NCBI GenBank assembly: GCA_035222895.1
Contig: JAVYIG010006869.1
Span: 46,521 to 110,520, forward strand
Source: Strongylocentrotus droebachiensis
Taxonomy: Eukaryota; Echinodermata; Echinoidea; Camarodonta; Strongylocentrotidae
Length of the DNA: 64,000 nt
Direction: 5' to 3'
Position numbers and translations under genes: made by a program. The notes beneath the pieces were generated by a model. That model did no database searches. It was given only the letters and a program-made list of their open reading frames with translations, and had not been told where the DNA came from. Below, piece after piece: positions 1 to 12,634 of this stretch (positions are counted from its first letter, which is position 1; every line of letters starts with the position of its first letter).

Positions 1-1703
1 GTACAAAGTTAAAAGAATATAGTAAATTATAATGTTTACATATACAAAATGAAAAGTAATGATAAAAACATCAAGTTGTGGAGTAATAATAATATCAAAT
101 AAATTGATGCGTGTAGGTTCAGATAAAAAAAAACATGCGAAAAGTAAAATGCACATTCTAAAGAAAATATAAGGAACAATTATCATGATAAATGAATAAC
201 ATTTGTACTCGAGACATAGTATCTATACATTCTCAGTACATATACATTTGTAATTGCATTGGAATTGGGATTGAAAGAAGATAGACTTGCAGTTATCATA
301 TCCTCATTCGCTTGATCAATGTATCTTTTGACCTCAGTTTGTCCTAGATTTCATAGCATATTGATGACTGAACGCAAATCTCCACAAACTGCAAGCTTGA
401 TTTGACCGTACAATTTTTGTTTTCAGGAATGAAAATGCACTTTAGCGTATTGACGTAAGCAAGAGTAATGTCCGAGAATATTCAATTTGTTTTCATAAAC
501 AACGAGAAAATTTAAGTTCTCCTTTTCACTCAGCAATGCAGACAGCTTCAATGTATCTCATCCATTGCAAATAGATCTTGTGTTTTCGCTTTTAGGCATC
601 CTTAGATGTATTCGAGTCAGCCCTGATGCACTTAGCCATCCGTTTTTATGATCAGAGTATCGAGATAACATGTGGTTTCTAAGCTCATTTGATTTGAAAG
701 CATCTTCATTTGTATGCATTTGCGTTGGTTTATGTGTCGCAGTACACGCTTTTGGCGACATGGTTACGCCAATTTGAAAGGAAAGGGCTAAAGCATGTCA
801 ACATGAATTTATTCTATTGATTTCATGCTATATTAGTATGGTATGCGGGGATCGAAGCTAAGTTGCTATATATACTGCTCACTAAACATGCTACAGAGTT
901 AGTTATACATGTACGTATACTGTCCAAGTGAATAGTAATTTAATAAATAATAAAAGGTCCTGGATTATCGCAAGCATTCACTTTTACAACTTGCCGTGCT
1001 GAAAGACACATATTTGAGAAACAAGGCACATGCAGCATGCACCGCCAATAAATGTGTAGAGTAAAATATGTTGAATACGATATTGAAAACTAAAGCCTGT
1101 TATATCGGGAGGAAACACGTAGAAGAAATAGATTACGCGACAGAGATACAAATAATATTCACCAATAAGGTAAAATGTCGAATATGAAAGCTCATAAGAA
1201 TTGAGGGATTCCCTTCCTCAGAAGAGGGGGAAAGGATGAATTGCGATGGGTTTCGATTCCTTGGTGACCCCTCGCCTTTCCTCTCTATAGGCCTAGCCAT
1301 CTTTCGTCCATCCATGCTGTCGCCATCCCGGTCCGTGATTCATCCTCGCATTCATCATGCTTTAATCCAGACGGCTCCTTAATTTATCTCGCGGACCTAC
1401 TACCCATCTTCATTGCCCTTTGAATACTTAATGAGACAGTCGTCGACGCCGAGCTGGTGAGATACTATGCCTTGACCACTTTAAGCTTAGGTATATGGGT
1501 TATTCATGGTGTTTTAGGCTGGGCTTGTGAGAGGTTTTAAATCAAAGTTGATTAGTCGATGAGGTTAATATTGAGAAGTGACCAGGGAGGGCGTTTAATG
1601 TTGCAGTTGATATATGAAGTGAGAAAACGAAAGAGAAGGAGAAAACAAAGAGGGAGAGGTGGGAGGGGGAGTATGAATGGGGTGGAGCCATAGTGATGCA
1701 CAG

Positions 1704-1706
<3 letters not shown>

Positions 1707-1751
<45 letters not shown>
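1707..1751. repeat. (GA)n microsatellite
   Basis: A pure GA dinucleotide tract of about 45 bases, purine on the + strand. It is one of many homopurine/homopyrimidine tracts in the window. Confidence 0.95.
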
Positions 1752-1757
<6 letters not shown>

Positions 1758-2048
1758 TGGATATAGGCCTAGAGGAAGATAATTGCTCATTGAGATGAAA
1801 ATAAATAAATGAAGAAGTGAGGTGGAGAAAGGGATACAAGAAAGCAGGGATATACATATTTTAGTGCGAACGAAGTTTATGAATGAGTAAACTGGGAGTT
1901 GTAAATATGAATAATACACGCACAATTAAAGAGTAACTTTCTGTGTTTTTGTAAGAGAGGGGATTAGAAATAAATAAATATTTTAAATTAATTTAGGTTG
2001 AACAAATTGGGTGTTCAGAGTGAGTGCTGTATGCAGATAATGTGGGAT

Positions 2049-2069
2049 CTATGCATGGACCATGCATAG
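2049..2069. repeat. 21-bp palindrome with ATGCAT cores
   Basis: The 10-base arms CTATGCATGG and CCATGCATAG flank one central A and pair perfectly. A related word, GGATCCATGCATGG, follows at about 2081. It could be a site for a dimeric DNA-binding protein or a chance palindrome; nothing else here decides. Confidence 0.6.
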
Positions 2070-3317
2070 AGGTACATGTAGGATCCATGCATGGACATCA
2101 TATAGGCCACCGTTTACAATGTTAAATCTGAGATACACGGCCCTATACGTGTTATCAGTTTTCTGTGATATGGTGTAATATTCAAGCTCTAAACAAATCG
2201 CGCTTCAAAATGTTTTAGAAGTGCCCGGTTTTTACCATACTCGTTTTCCCCAATTACAGTGTTGTGTGAAAAACGGTTATATAGGAAAAACGCAAAATTT
2301 GATTTCGATTTCTAATCATAAATATCTTGATAATCGGACAGGCTTGTAAAATTCATGGGGTTCCTGACTGACCCATTGCAGCATGAGCTATATCCAGGAT
2401 TTTGTTTCAGAATTGCAGAATATACGTTTTTTGTACTGCAATACACAGTCAGACACAAAAAATATGGCTGCATGAGTAAAAAATATAAACACGTATATAT
2501 GTATGAAACAAGATAAGAGTTCATAAACGCGGGATGAAAGCTTGATCACTACTTCACAGGCACTCCTCTCTCAAGTATCACCCAGAAGTGTCATCCATTA
2601 TTACTTTCTCTGTATATCATACACATGGTCCATTACAGTTGTCAGGAGCACCACATATTACTGATTTATCACGCTTTCCTAACGACCTTATCTTACAAAC
2701 AATGCATGACGAAAAAACACCCATTTTTCAGCTGGTTTTATTGACTCAAATTCATCATTTCTTTCGCAAATGAAAGGCCACAGCTTTCCGAGATTTTCAC
2801 ATTTGGAACTCCTTGTGTAGTCTGCAGTCTGCAAACTCTCTAATGCAGGCACATCTTCCGTTATGTTTCACTGCCCCCCCCCCCCTTCCTAAGGTGACCT
2901 GAAATCAAGTAAAGTGTACTTGCCCTTCAAGATTACAGTGCCGTTTGAAAATAAAAATGGGGGAGGGGTAGTAGATACATGTACATGTACCAGGGTGTGT
3001 ACATCATTTTCATCCTGTTTTGGATACGCAGGCTGAGATAATAAACAAATGAAAAACAACAATAAACAAACATGTACGTTGTGGAAACAAAACGACAAAA
3101 ACATGCAGTGTTTCATATTTGCATTAATTACAGACGAATATCAAAAAGATGTCAAATTTGGACATTCTTTCACTTAAAGAAACTTGAAAGCGAGAGGGCA
3201 ATGTCTAAAAATCATGAATGTATTTTAAGATAAAATGTCAGTTTCTAACTGAATACCAATAACCAGCTGGCAATATTTTGTATTCAATGTTTTGGGGAAG
3301 TCATGTGAAACCCCAAG

Positions 3318-3509
3318 CAGGGGCGGATCTAGCTTTTTGCTAAGGGGGGGGGGGGGTTTGACCCAATGACGATGCAGCATCGTCCACGAGCCGCGTAGCG
3401 GCGAGGCGATTTCTCTCCAGTGTGCGTTTTTTTTTTTTGGCGGCCCAAGGGGGGGGGGGGGGGGTTTAAACCCCCTAAACCCCCCCCCCCCCCCGTAGAT
3501 CCGCGCCTG
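3318..3509. mobile_element. hAT-like MITE with G/C-run interior
   Basis: The ends are inverted repeats: the left end begins CAGGGGCGGATCTAG and the right end, read in reverse, begins CAGGCGCGGATCTACGG. The direct repeat CCAAG lies immediately outside both ends (3313-3317 and 3510-3514). The element is 192 bp, has no coding capacity, and contains long G and C runs at about 3343-3356, 3450-3464 and 3480-3494. Ends of the CAGGGGCGGATC type are typical of non-autonomous hAT elements, but hAT target duplications are usually 8 bp, so the 5-bp repeat leaves the superfamily uncertain. Confidence 0.7.
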
Positions 3510-4882
3510 CCAAGTATTGCCTATCAATCTTGAGTCCTAAAAGAATTCAAGATGGTTCCTTCAACTTTCTGTGCATCTGTTTAGAAATAGATTTCTGTGT
3601 AAAGCCGCCATTACAAGACCAGCAGGATAAACAAGGTCGCTGGTCGCTGGCTCTCACTAATCAGTTTTCTTCAAGCGATCGCTAGAAGAAACATTCTTTC
3701 TGGTCATTAACATTGGGCAATGTTTAGAATATTTCATGGAGGACCTGACAGTTATTACTCCAGCCCATGTCAGATCGGTAATCTAATTCATCGAGGGTTA
3801 TCTTCAAAGTTCAAAGATGAGGAGAAGACCGAATTCGAGAATGACCTCACTTGACATAAATCTATCAGGGCGTTTCTCTCCACCTTTCATCTATAGATCG
3901 GAACTCGAAAACGATATAGGAACTTTATAAACTATATAATTTGCAGGAGATAAAAAGATGGAGGAACAAGCAATCTGCTCGTAGCCCATGCACATCAGTC
4001 GTTTTTTGAAGGAGATGAGCACTGACCAGAACTTAATCCTGGCCCAGAACTTTAGAGTTTAATTTGGTACCATTGCCGTGATTGTCGAGAATTCATTTGG
4101 CCCACCATCCCAGTTTGAACGCTGCAATGAACAGGATACTAAAAATGACAAGGGCAAACCTTGTGAGGACCAGTGGGGTGGTGGGGGGGGGGGGGGGGGG
4201 GGTATGTACCCCATATATATAAATGAGAATATGTATGATGAAGGAGATATTTTATCACAGTTGTCATATTCTTCACGACGATGGGTGATAGAAATAGGAA
4301 CATCAACGATATTCTATTTATCTTATTGTAAGATTTTTTACAACTCGATTTTTAAAATAAACTTTGAGTTTTATTGTATATTTCACATTTCTTTTCAACT
4401 GGAATTTATGAACCCAGACCAGACCACTGACGGTAGAAACACGTCCAAATGTGATTACATTTATGGTGATTGTTTTAACTATATGTAGTCGTTTAGAAAT
4501 CACAATTGCTAGGGCTTATAATCTAATTATATCGGTCATGGCCGCCTCCAAGAATTTCCTCAACTTCCTGAAATATATGCCATGGAAGCATTGTGCAAAG
4601 TCCCACCCATCAAAAACAATTCCATCAATGAAATTCACATGCAATAAAACAAAATAACATCTTTACAATACTCATGGCAGGTGTCAACATTTACATTTGC
4701 CTTTATTTGAATTTTTGATAATATTTTGCTTTTAATCCTTTAAAACTGTCTGGAAGAAAGATGTCACGCTCTTTCCCGTCATCGTAGCCCAAAATGGAAA
4801 CCGACAGAGAACCCAGCGTCTTGAATCAACTCAACAAATTGAAATCATTAGGAGTCCTGCCGCTCAGAGTTCAACAAGCAAT

Positions 4883-4898
4883 TGACCCTGCTTGACCC
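4883..4898 (-). promoter_or_regulatory. candidate DR4 nuclear-receptor site
   Basis: TGACCC is repeated directly with four bases between, equal to GGGTCA-N4-GGGTCA on the minus strand. DR4 repeats of this half-site are bound by nuclear receptors of the thyroid/LXR type as RXR heterodimers. No gene is adjacent, so any role would be distal. Confidence 0.3.
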
Positions 4899-6718
4899 GG
4901 AAACTAAAAGCCGATTAAGGAAGTAATATGTCTGTAGGTTGAAGGTCAATCATTGATTTAACCTTGTTCAATAAACATTCGTTAGGCTATGACAAGGGCA
5001 TGACACTCACTAGGTTACACGCGGGATAACGAAGGGTGAGGTGTTTGAAGCAAAGCGCGTTTTATATTAAACTTGACAAAGTGTCTTGCAAAAAAGAACG
5101 AAATTTTATTTAACCAGATAAAGGAGCTTGTGCGAGGAGAAAGAGATCGAAGTCATCGAACACGATATTAATGTACTCCTTTTTTAATGTACAATTTGAA
5201 TGTAACATGAACAGACACTACATCACTCTCCAAATATGTTTTGTTTGTTTGTTTCTGGATCCATTTCATACATCAACAAGTGTGTTCAAATCCATTTGAG
5301 ATTAAAACGAAGGACAGATATTAAAACTGCTTTAATATTTCTCAGATCTGTTTGGAAAGAAGAAAACAAAATTAAAAGAAGAAAGATGGTTTCCTACTTT
5401 TGACTTCTGTTCCTTTTTAGTTGATATGTATTTTTTCTACATTGCCTTACTATTTTACTATATCCCTGTTGCTTCCATAAAGATCTTTTTACCATGTTTA
5501 CTGTCTTTCTGAGGATACCCTTTTTCTGAACGTGGCTCACAGACAGTCTTCTCTCCACATCTTGAAACTATCGTGGTTGAGTTCCGAACGAAACCTCCCT
5601 TAAAGTCAAGGCTACGGGCATAATTTTGTCATCGAATTTACGAAAATGATACTATTTTACGTAAACGGATCGACACAAGTGAGTGGAATAGATGTAAATA
5701 TGTCGTTTGGTTTGGGCACTGGTATCCTGTTTGTAAGTAATATCTCTCATCAGGTTGGAATGATCACCTTCAGGAGACCTGGCTGGATGTCAATGCCATG
5801 GGAAAGCTAGGCTAATATATCGAAAGAAGAAAACAGGTAAACAACATTTTCTTAAAGGTGGGAAATTGAGGATTTCAGGGACATCTTGAAATATTAAACG
5901 CAAACGAAACGCCTTTCGTCTGTAGTCATTGCAAGGAGAGGATATTACTCCTTGGTCATTGAGAGGATATTTGTAATGTGTGAAGGAAGCAATAGAAAGA
6001 CCTTTACACATGTATTAAGAAGCCATGTCTTTTCAAGAGAATTCGTCTTTTTCACCTAAACGTAACGGACACAGTCATGACCTATATGGTAGACTGGTAT
6101 TCATATATTCATACCAAGTCTTTACAGAAAACTTTAGTCCTAAAATATTTTATTTGTCCTCCTTTTTAACTTGCAAGAGCAGCTCTTTGGAAGTACATGT
6201 ACATGTAATATACAGATAATACAGATCATTGGCCAATAATCGGGTTTTCTTTATGTCAATATAGAGTATACATGTACATAGTATGCATATTGTATGATTA
6301 CATTTACACAACGTTGTGCAGTAGTTTACTTTAAATTAATATATCGTGTATTTACAAAACAGTTAGAAACTAGGCATTGCAGTTTTAAATCCCTCCGAGC
6401 CTGTTTGTCCTATTTTTACACAATCGTGCCGATTTATTGAAATTCTGATCGGGAGTCACACCAAAGTCACGCATGTATATTATTGTAGCAGGCATAAACA
6501 GCACTGATTGGCCTCACGTTTTGGCGGGTGAAGAGAGACGCACAATCCCCAATGAGCCACAGCGCAGACGATATTGCCCATATTTATTGTCTCTGAATGT
6601 CTCCCTTGATGAGTTAATCCACTGACTTGATGACATGTTATCTGCCCGATTTAAATGGTTATTATGTGTGGGTTCATTCGGAAGTCTTGGTCTTTGATAT
6701 GATATTGTAGGGTCTGAG

Positions 6719-6742
6719 ATATATATATATATATATATATAT
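6719..6742. repeat. (AT)n microsatellite
   Basis: A pure AT dinucleotide tract of about 24 bases. Confidence 0.95.
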
Positions 6743-6987
6743 CAGAATTTACTCCCTAATGAATAATGATGAATGCATTATCATAGGCCCAACTTCAAAA
6801 TGATGAAACTTTATTCACTGAATTGCAGCAAATAAGTATTGCGATTTCATTGTATATATCTGGTGTTAACAGTACTCAATAGGGGTCGTGGAAGAGATAA
6901 CGAAAGCGTCAGGTTGGAGTAATATATAAGAAACATTATATTTATCATCATTCTCTCATCCTCACCTCTGTGAATTCACACCCTATC

Positions 6988-7045
6988 ACCACCACCACCA
7001 CCCCCCTCCCCCTCTCTCTCTGTCTCTCTCCCCCCCCCCCTCTCT

Positions 7046-7095
<50 letters not shown>
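6988..7095. repeat. polypyrimidine tract with (CT)n
   Basis: A compound tract: CAC repeats, then C-runs (7031-7040), then about 22 CT units to 7095. Open frames on either strand here encode only dipeptide repeats such as Leu-Ser and Arg-Glu. Confidence 0.95.
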
Positions 7096-7096
<1 letters not shown>

Positions 7097-7098
<2 letters not shown>

Positions 7099-8313
7099 AT
7101 TTCGGATACCATGGTGACATCTCGAACTAGAGCAATCATACACGTCGAACCTAATTATGCTCAAACATGCTTCCATAAAGAATAACACATTATACATGAT
7201 CCATCAGGGGGATGTTATGAAATGAAGTCAATACCTCGAACTCCCAGAGGAACTCTGCTTAAACATACCAGGTTTAGAAAATCATATGAAATAATTAGAG
7301 AAATAAGATCGTGTTTGCTTTATGTATTATATTGATGCTCCCTGTAGATATGAGGTTTGATCTTTGCGTGGACCGAGTCATAGAAAATATGCAATATGAG
7401 CAGACAATGCAATGTGATGGAAAAGATATCCTGAAGATCGATCCCCCAAATTTAATGTGTAGACTCCTTATTTCTTTCTTTAACAATTAAGCGAAATTTG
7501 GGGTATCAGAAAGTCTGCGTCAGATGCAAATTATTTGGATTTTGGCGGCTGTCGGTGATAATTAATGTTGAAAAAAAATGTAAGAAGAATATGCTCTGGA
7601 CAATCTAACGTCTCTCTCACCCCCCCCCCCCCCCCCTCTCTCTCTCTTTCTCCTAATGAAATACAAAGTTTGACAGTTCGTGAAAATAATCAAACCCATC
7701 AGCGGTTACCATGGCAACTGGTCCTGATAACATCATTATCATCTCGTCTAAGTAGCCTAACGAGGAACATGGAAAAGTTGAATTTACCCCGGCGACAGTT
7801 TCCCTGGCATTAATGCGTTCCACATATGTTCACTTTGATTATGGCACTTCACATGGTATACAGATCTACTAATGGAAAAGGCAATGTACGAAGGGGAGAT
7901 GGAGAGTGATGTATCCAGCGCATGTCGACGGTCTGACAGCGCCGAACGTCCCCGGAGAGTAATCATAAGCGTCCCGATGAAAAAATATATATTGCTCTTC
8001 GATGGCGAATAAGTCATTTAGACTGGCGAGACGGGATTGACAGGGAGAGTGGTCAAAGGGGACAATACTTCATTTATTGAGGTGATCTAAATTCTAAAAG
8101 AAAAATCATTTCATTGAAACACACATGAATATTATATTAGGGGCCACTGTGATGTGATATAGATTGCTCACGTATAAGCGAACCAACTGAAGGTCAATCG
8201 AAAAATAATTTCTTGTTTCTCGTCAGGCCCCACCCACTTCTGGTTTCTGGTTATTCAATATTTTTGTTCTAAAAGTGAAATCAAATGAATAACAATCTGA
8301 GGAATGGGGTTAC
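7097..8313. other. non-coding region, no gene seen
   Basis: No gene is recognisable. The notable content is a C-run followed by CT repeats at 7620-7649 and a perfect RFX X-box at 7705-7718. Confidence 0.55.
7705..7718. promoter_or_regulatory. candidate RFX X-box
   Basis: The site reads GTTACC-AT-GGCAAC and matches the imperfect inverted-repeat X-box consensus GTNRCC-N2-RGYAAC at every defined position. RFX factors use X-boxes to drive ciliary genes in animals. No ciliary gene is seen here, so the site may serve a gene outside the window or be a chance match. Confidence 0.35.
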
Positions 8314-8826
8314 CAGCACCATCACTGACTATCATAATCATTATCAACATCATCATCAACAAGCTCCTCTTGATATAACTGGCACCATCATTACGACCGA
8401 CATATCCACCATCGCTGCCATCCCATCATCACTATCAGTGACTATCGTCACCACCATCGCCATCACAACCATCATCATCACTATTACCATCAGCACCACC
8501 ATCACCATCACCACCATCACCATCACTAACACCATTATCACCACCACCACCACCACCATCACCACCACCAGCACCACCACCACCATCACCATCAGCATCA
8601 CTACCATCACCACCACTACCATAACCATCACTACCATCACAACCATCACCACCACTATCATCATCATCACCATCACCACCACTTTCATCATCACCATCAC
8701 CATCACCATCACCATCACCATCACCATCACCATCACCATCACTAACACCATCACCATCACCATCACCATCATCACTACCATCACCACCACGATCACCATC
8801 ATCAACACCACTACCATCACGATCAG
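8314..8826. repeat. (CAT/CAC) trinucleotide array
   Basis: About 510 bases of CAC, CAT and CATCAC units with scattered AACCAT and CAGCAC variants; the purest part is 8693-8741. Both strands are open over most of the array (8285-8893 +, 8356-8874 -). The translations are Thr/Ile and Val/Met runs with no domain, so this is a microsatellite and not a gene. Confidence 0.95.
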
Positions 8827-9224
8827 ATTACCATATAATTGTGGGTGGAATAGAGAGAATAGACGATCAGACAATGCACAGTTGTTCTTATAATTCCTAT
8901 GAAGTTAGAATATAAATGATAGGCAGGCGAATAATCACACATTTAAAAAATATCATACAATTTACATTATACCCAATCTTCAATTACTCTGAACATGACG
9001 ACGATGACGTATTCTTCAAGGTGTGACGTTGATATAAACGGGTGTTGATATATTGATATAAGATTATAAAATGTTATTGTGGAACGGGGGCTAAAAATAA
9101 CAGCCATAAGTATCTGTAATCTAAAAATCAGACATTTGGGCCAAGGAATCAGACGAGACACGTAGGGCTATCGGCTCCCCAGGTTTTTCGTCACATATCC
9201 ACAATTGAGTTGCTTGATCTCTGA

Positions 9225-9366
9225 TTCCGCTACATGGCTCAGTGGTAGAGCAGTGGTTTCGCAACCAGGACGTCCCGGGTTCGAAACCAAGTTGACGCGC
9301 TAGTGCCCATTTGGTATTTTGGTGAGGCATTAATATTCATTACAAAACCCCTCGGAGAGACGTTGC
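9225..9366 (+). mobile_element. tRNA-derived SINE
   Basis: The head carries a pol III box A (TGGCTCAGTGG, 9235-9245) and box B (GGTTCGAAACC, 9278-9288) at tRNA-like spacing. The anticodon-region word TTTCGCAA resembles tRNA-Ala(CGC), but no 7-base loop on a 5-bp stem and no acceptor pairing can be drawn, so it is not a functional tRNA. The body after the head contains GGCATTAATATTCATTAC and CCCTCGGAGAG, which resemble SINE bodies known in invertebrate deuterostomes. The right end is not sharply defined; a CT repeat at 9430-9463 lies beyond it. Confidence 0.65.
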
Positions 9367-9427
9367 TACTTTTCAAATTTTCGATCAAAAAAGCAATGAA
9401 AAACTTCGACCCCCTTTTAAACAGAGT

Positions 9428-9429
<2 letters not shown>

Positions 9430-9463
<34 letters not shown>
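9430..9463. repeat. (CT)n microsatellite
   Basis: A pure CT tract of about 34 bases, downstream of the SINE-like sequence. Confidence 0.95.
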
Positions 9464-9464
<1 letters not shown>

Positions 9465-9818
9465 ATTATATGTAGATACTCATTTTACGAATGTGCTCTT
9501 TCAGCTCCTCTCATCTGCAATATGAGGGTTTGTCCCTGGTACTACTATCTTATAAATCATCAACTCTGTCGCTTAATATTATTGATGCCCGTCCTCTTCG
9601 CTGCACCACTCTTGCCCCCCCCCCCCCTCTCTCTCCCCCCATTTATTCGTCTGGCTTCATCCTTTCCGTTCCTCCATCTTCCACCTAAATTTCAACACAA
9701 TCTAATGACGTCCGAGTATTTTCCCCTAGTCCCCAGATGTTAGAGATATCGTGCAATATTTTCCTTTCTCTGGTTGCGATTTCATAGAAGAGGGAAAAAA
9801 TAACCTTGGCTCCTCCAA

Positions 9819-9834
9819 AGGTCACTCGAGGTCA
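9819..9834 (+). promoter_or_regulatory. candidate DR4 nuclear-receptor site
   Basis: Two perfect AGGTCA half-sites lie on the same strand with a four-base spacer (CTCG). A palindromic E-box CACGTG (9843-9848) and a further GGGTCA half-site (9852-9857) follow within 25 bases. DR4 elements are known targets of RXR heterodimers. Confidence 0.4.
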
Positions 9835-12470
9835 CGACTCCTCACGTGAAGGGGTCATCCTGCTGCAGGGCATTGTGGGTAACAACTGAATGATGTCGAA
9901 TCAGGGTATTTTTATTGACGGAATATTCAAGGTTAGAAGGGAGGGACAATTTTTGCAAATGAAGAGAGTCCGTTTCAAAAAATCGTAAGAATAGAAGAGA
10001 CATAATAAAAAGGAAGAATCTTAATTTTGATATTATAGAAAAGATAACATTATTTTGTCAGAGATCTCGATCAAATACAGAATGTATGACAATGAAGCAT
10101 TTTTTTTATTTTTTCATTTTGTTGTAACTATTAAAACTGTGCCTCCACAGCCACCCCCCCCCCCACCCCCTCGGGACGCTACACAAAAAATGGTCACAAC
10201 TTTATAGGCAGAATGGTAGTACTTTGCAAGGAAACAAAAATGAGGTCTCTGTTAAAAAATAATAACAATAATATTAAATAGTATCATGATTATCATCTGT
10301 AAATAATCAGAATAAATTTCAAGAGGCATTTCAAAACTTGATGAAATGAGGCGACAACAAATCCACTTTGCTTCATAAACTTCATATATGTTTCTCCAAC
10401 ATTCAAGAATAGACTGCTATATATTACAAAGATAATTTATTTATTAAAATAAAGGTAGAACATGTCTCAGGGTCAGTGTCTTGTATCTGTGTTAATTACA
10501 ACACAGTGTTTCTATCCCCACAAAGACGAAAAACTTTGTGATACCAAGTTCGACATTCAACAATGGGTCTGTTTGATTTCGCACGCACAGCTTGGGTTTT
10601 GGAATGAGGTTTCCGCGGTTTGGGAGCGTCGTCATTGACATGTGTATACATTAGGACGCCGACGTTGATGGTGACAATGATGAGGGTGATGATGGCAGCT
10701 GCCCGATGGCGATGATCATCAGGATTAGAAAATGGAAACATGTAAAGCTGTGGATTGTTGCTTGAAGGGTGATGGAGCATGCAGATATTTGAAGGATGCA
10801 TTAGATGTTTATCTGTTCCAAATCACTGACAACATGCTTCTAAAGATGCGGACGAGAACAGGTCATACATGCAATTCCATTCCGACAGATACTGTCTAGG
10901 AGTTATTCTGGCCAAATTAAAACTCCTTGTTCTGACTATTGAATAGGAATTGAAGTGTATAAAGAGGTTTGGAATCATCAAAATAATAATAAATAAAACT
11001 TGACCAAATATAAGATCCCGCTGAAAATCACAAACAAGTCATGGACAGAGATGGGCTACACAAACGTGGAATCTAGTCTAGATTTGAAAAAGATAAGAGA
11101 ACACTTCACTAGCAATTTGTTATAATACTATACTGCTTTGATATTCTTTCACATGGGAATGAAAAGAACGACAAACTTAGAATATGAATTATTTTCACTT
11201 TTACCAAAATCAAAACTCCATCCTCATTCTAAATGTTGAAATATGATATACATGTACAATGTACCTGTTACGGACTAAAAGGGGTGGGGTATAGGCAAAC
11301 AATGAAAGATGACACTTCCTTCGTCTGTACTTAAAGCATGGTTTCACCCAAGGTCATGGTCCACCCAATGGCTACCTTCCGAAAAGAATGCTTTTTTCTA
11401 GGAATCATGATTACTTGTTTTGTGTCGCCACAAACGAAACATAAAGTCATTAGACAACGAGAACTAAGTGATGAGCTCGGGGAAATGGAATATTGAGCTA
11501 GTTTTGTCCCTCTGTTTTATATGTATTTTTTTTTTTAATTCCTTGTTATTCATCCAAGTTTTCTATTTTAATGTATAAACAGAAAGCTCTGATTTTATGT
11601 CAAACAACCACATACAAGTTGACCAACCTTTTCTTATATAGTGACCAATTACATAGTCCGCCAGCACAACTTATTTTACAGACTTTAGCCATTTCAAATA
11701 TATTGGCATAGTCCACTGCATGTGAAATATACATCTAAGCGTTATAAGAAAAGCACTGGTCGTTATATAAATCAGGTTGTATATTGACCATAAACCTGCC
11801 TCCTATGAGGCTATAATACTGGTCAGTATTCCGGACAACTAGTCCATTCGTCCGTCGGTCAGTCAAGTCATAAACGTACGGTCAAGTCAAAGGGCAGTTG
11901 TGAACCCGATGAGAGATGACCATGGTCAAGAATTTTAGAATGGTGATGTTTAAAGAGAAACATGGCCTCGTTGATCGCTGATGGAAGGCCTGTAAAATAG
12001 TAACAAACAGCTGTATTCGAATGTTATCCATGTAGGCCTACATGATCATGTGACTGTTGTATAGTTTGCATGTTTGTGTATAAGCACGTAGTAGGTCCAT
12101 GGTACAAGTCAAGTTTTACCATTTTAACTCACAGATGAGTACCCGTGGTATCAGCTTGACCATAGGTGTGTCAAACTGCTTTGAACAACAAAATGTATAT
12201 GTCAGAAGTTTTAAAAAATGACTCCGTTTGTGTTCATAGCTGGCAATATCCTTCGCCCCGTGCCGTCGTTTGGAAACATCATGTTTTTATTTATTTATTT
12301 GTATTTGTTCTCATTTTGTTGTTGTTTTGTTTTCCCCTTTTACATTTAGTTTACAGAGGGATTTTGCATTTCAATTATTAGTTGCAATATTAATTCCATT
12401 TTTTTCCCCCTCATATACGTGAAAGAGCTTTTGCAAACCACCATAAAAAACAAATAGTTAAGAGTGCTCT

Positions 12471-12634
12471 CAGTGGCGGTGCTACGTGCTTCACCCCCCC
12501 CCCCCCCCCCCACCCACAATTATTTTCTGGCAGGGCGCGCATTCCCACCCCCCCCCCCCCCCCACCCTCTTGCGATGACAATACTGCGGCAAGCCATGTG
12601 CCCCCTTTTATAAACCTGCCTGGATACGCCACAG
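12471..12634. mobile_element. hAT-like MITE, diverged
   Basis: The left end begins CAGTGGCGGTGCTACG and the right end, read in reverse, begins CTGTGGCGTATCCAGG, an imperfect inverted repeat of the GTGGCG type seen in hAT elements. The interior holds C-runs at about 12494-12511 and 12549-12563 and has no coding capacity. No clear target duplication is visible, so the boundaries are approximate. Confidence 0.5.

Larger units (their letters stand above)
1..3317. other. non-coding region, no gene seen
   Basis: This stretch is AT-rich and has no open frame with recognisable protein content. It holds a (GA)n microsatellite at 1707-1751, a short perfect palindrome at 2049-2069, a C-run at 2874-2885, and scattered ACATGTACATGT words such as that near 2979. 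The open frames on the minus strand near 1542-1925 only translate the GA tract as Leu-Ser repeats. Confidence 0.6.
3515..6985. other. non-coding region, no gene seen
   Basis: No protein or RNA gene is recognisable. Contents are a G-run at 4183-4202, a DR4-type nuclear-receptor repeat at 4883-4898, an (AT)n tract at 6719-6742, and a lower-repeat segment at about 6400-6640 that could be regulatory. Confidence 0.55.
9367..12470. other. non-coding region, no gene seen
   Basis: No gene is recognisable. It contains (CT)n at 9430-9463, C-runs at 9615-9627 and about 10154-10164, and a compact set of nuclear-receptor half-sites with an E-box at 9819-9857. Confidence 0.55.

Noticed and set aside
8285-8893. 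202-codon open frame on + and 172-codon frame on -
   Set aside because: It is a translation of a CAT/CAC trinucleotide array. Residues are Thr/Ile or Val/Met runs with no domain, and both strands are open because of the repeat.
9225-9300. Functional tRNA-Ala gene
   Set aside because: Pol III boxes are present, but no proper anticodon stem-loop or acceptor stem can be formed, so a SINE head is the better reading.
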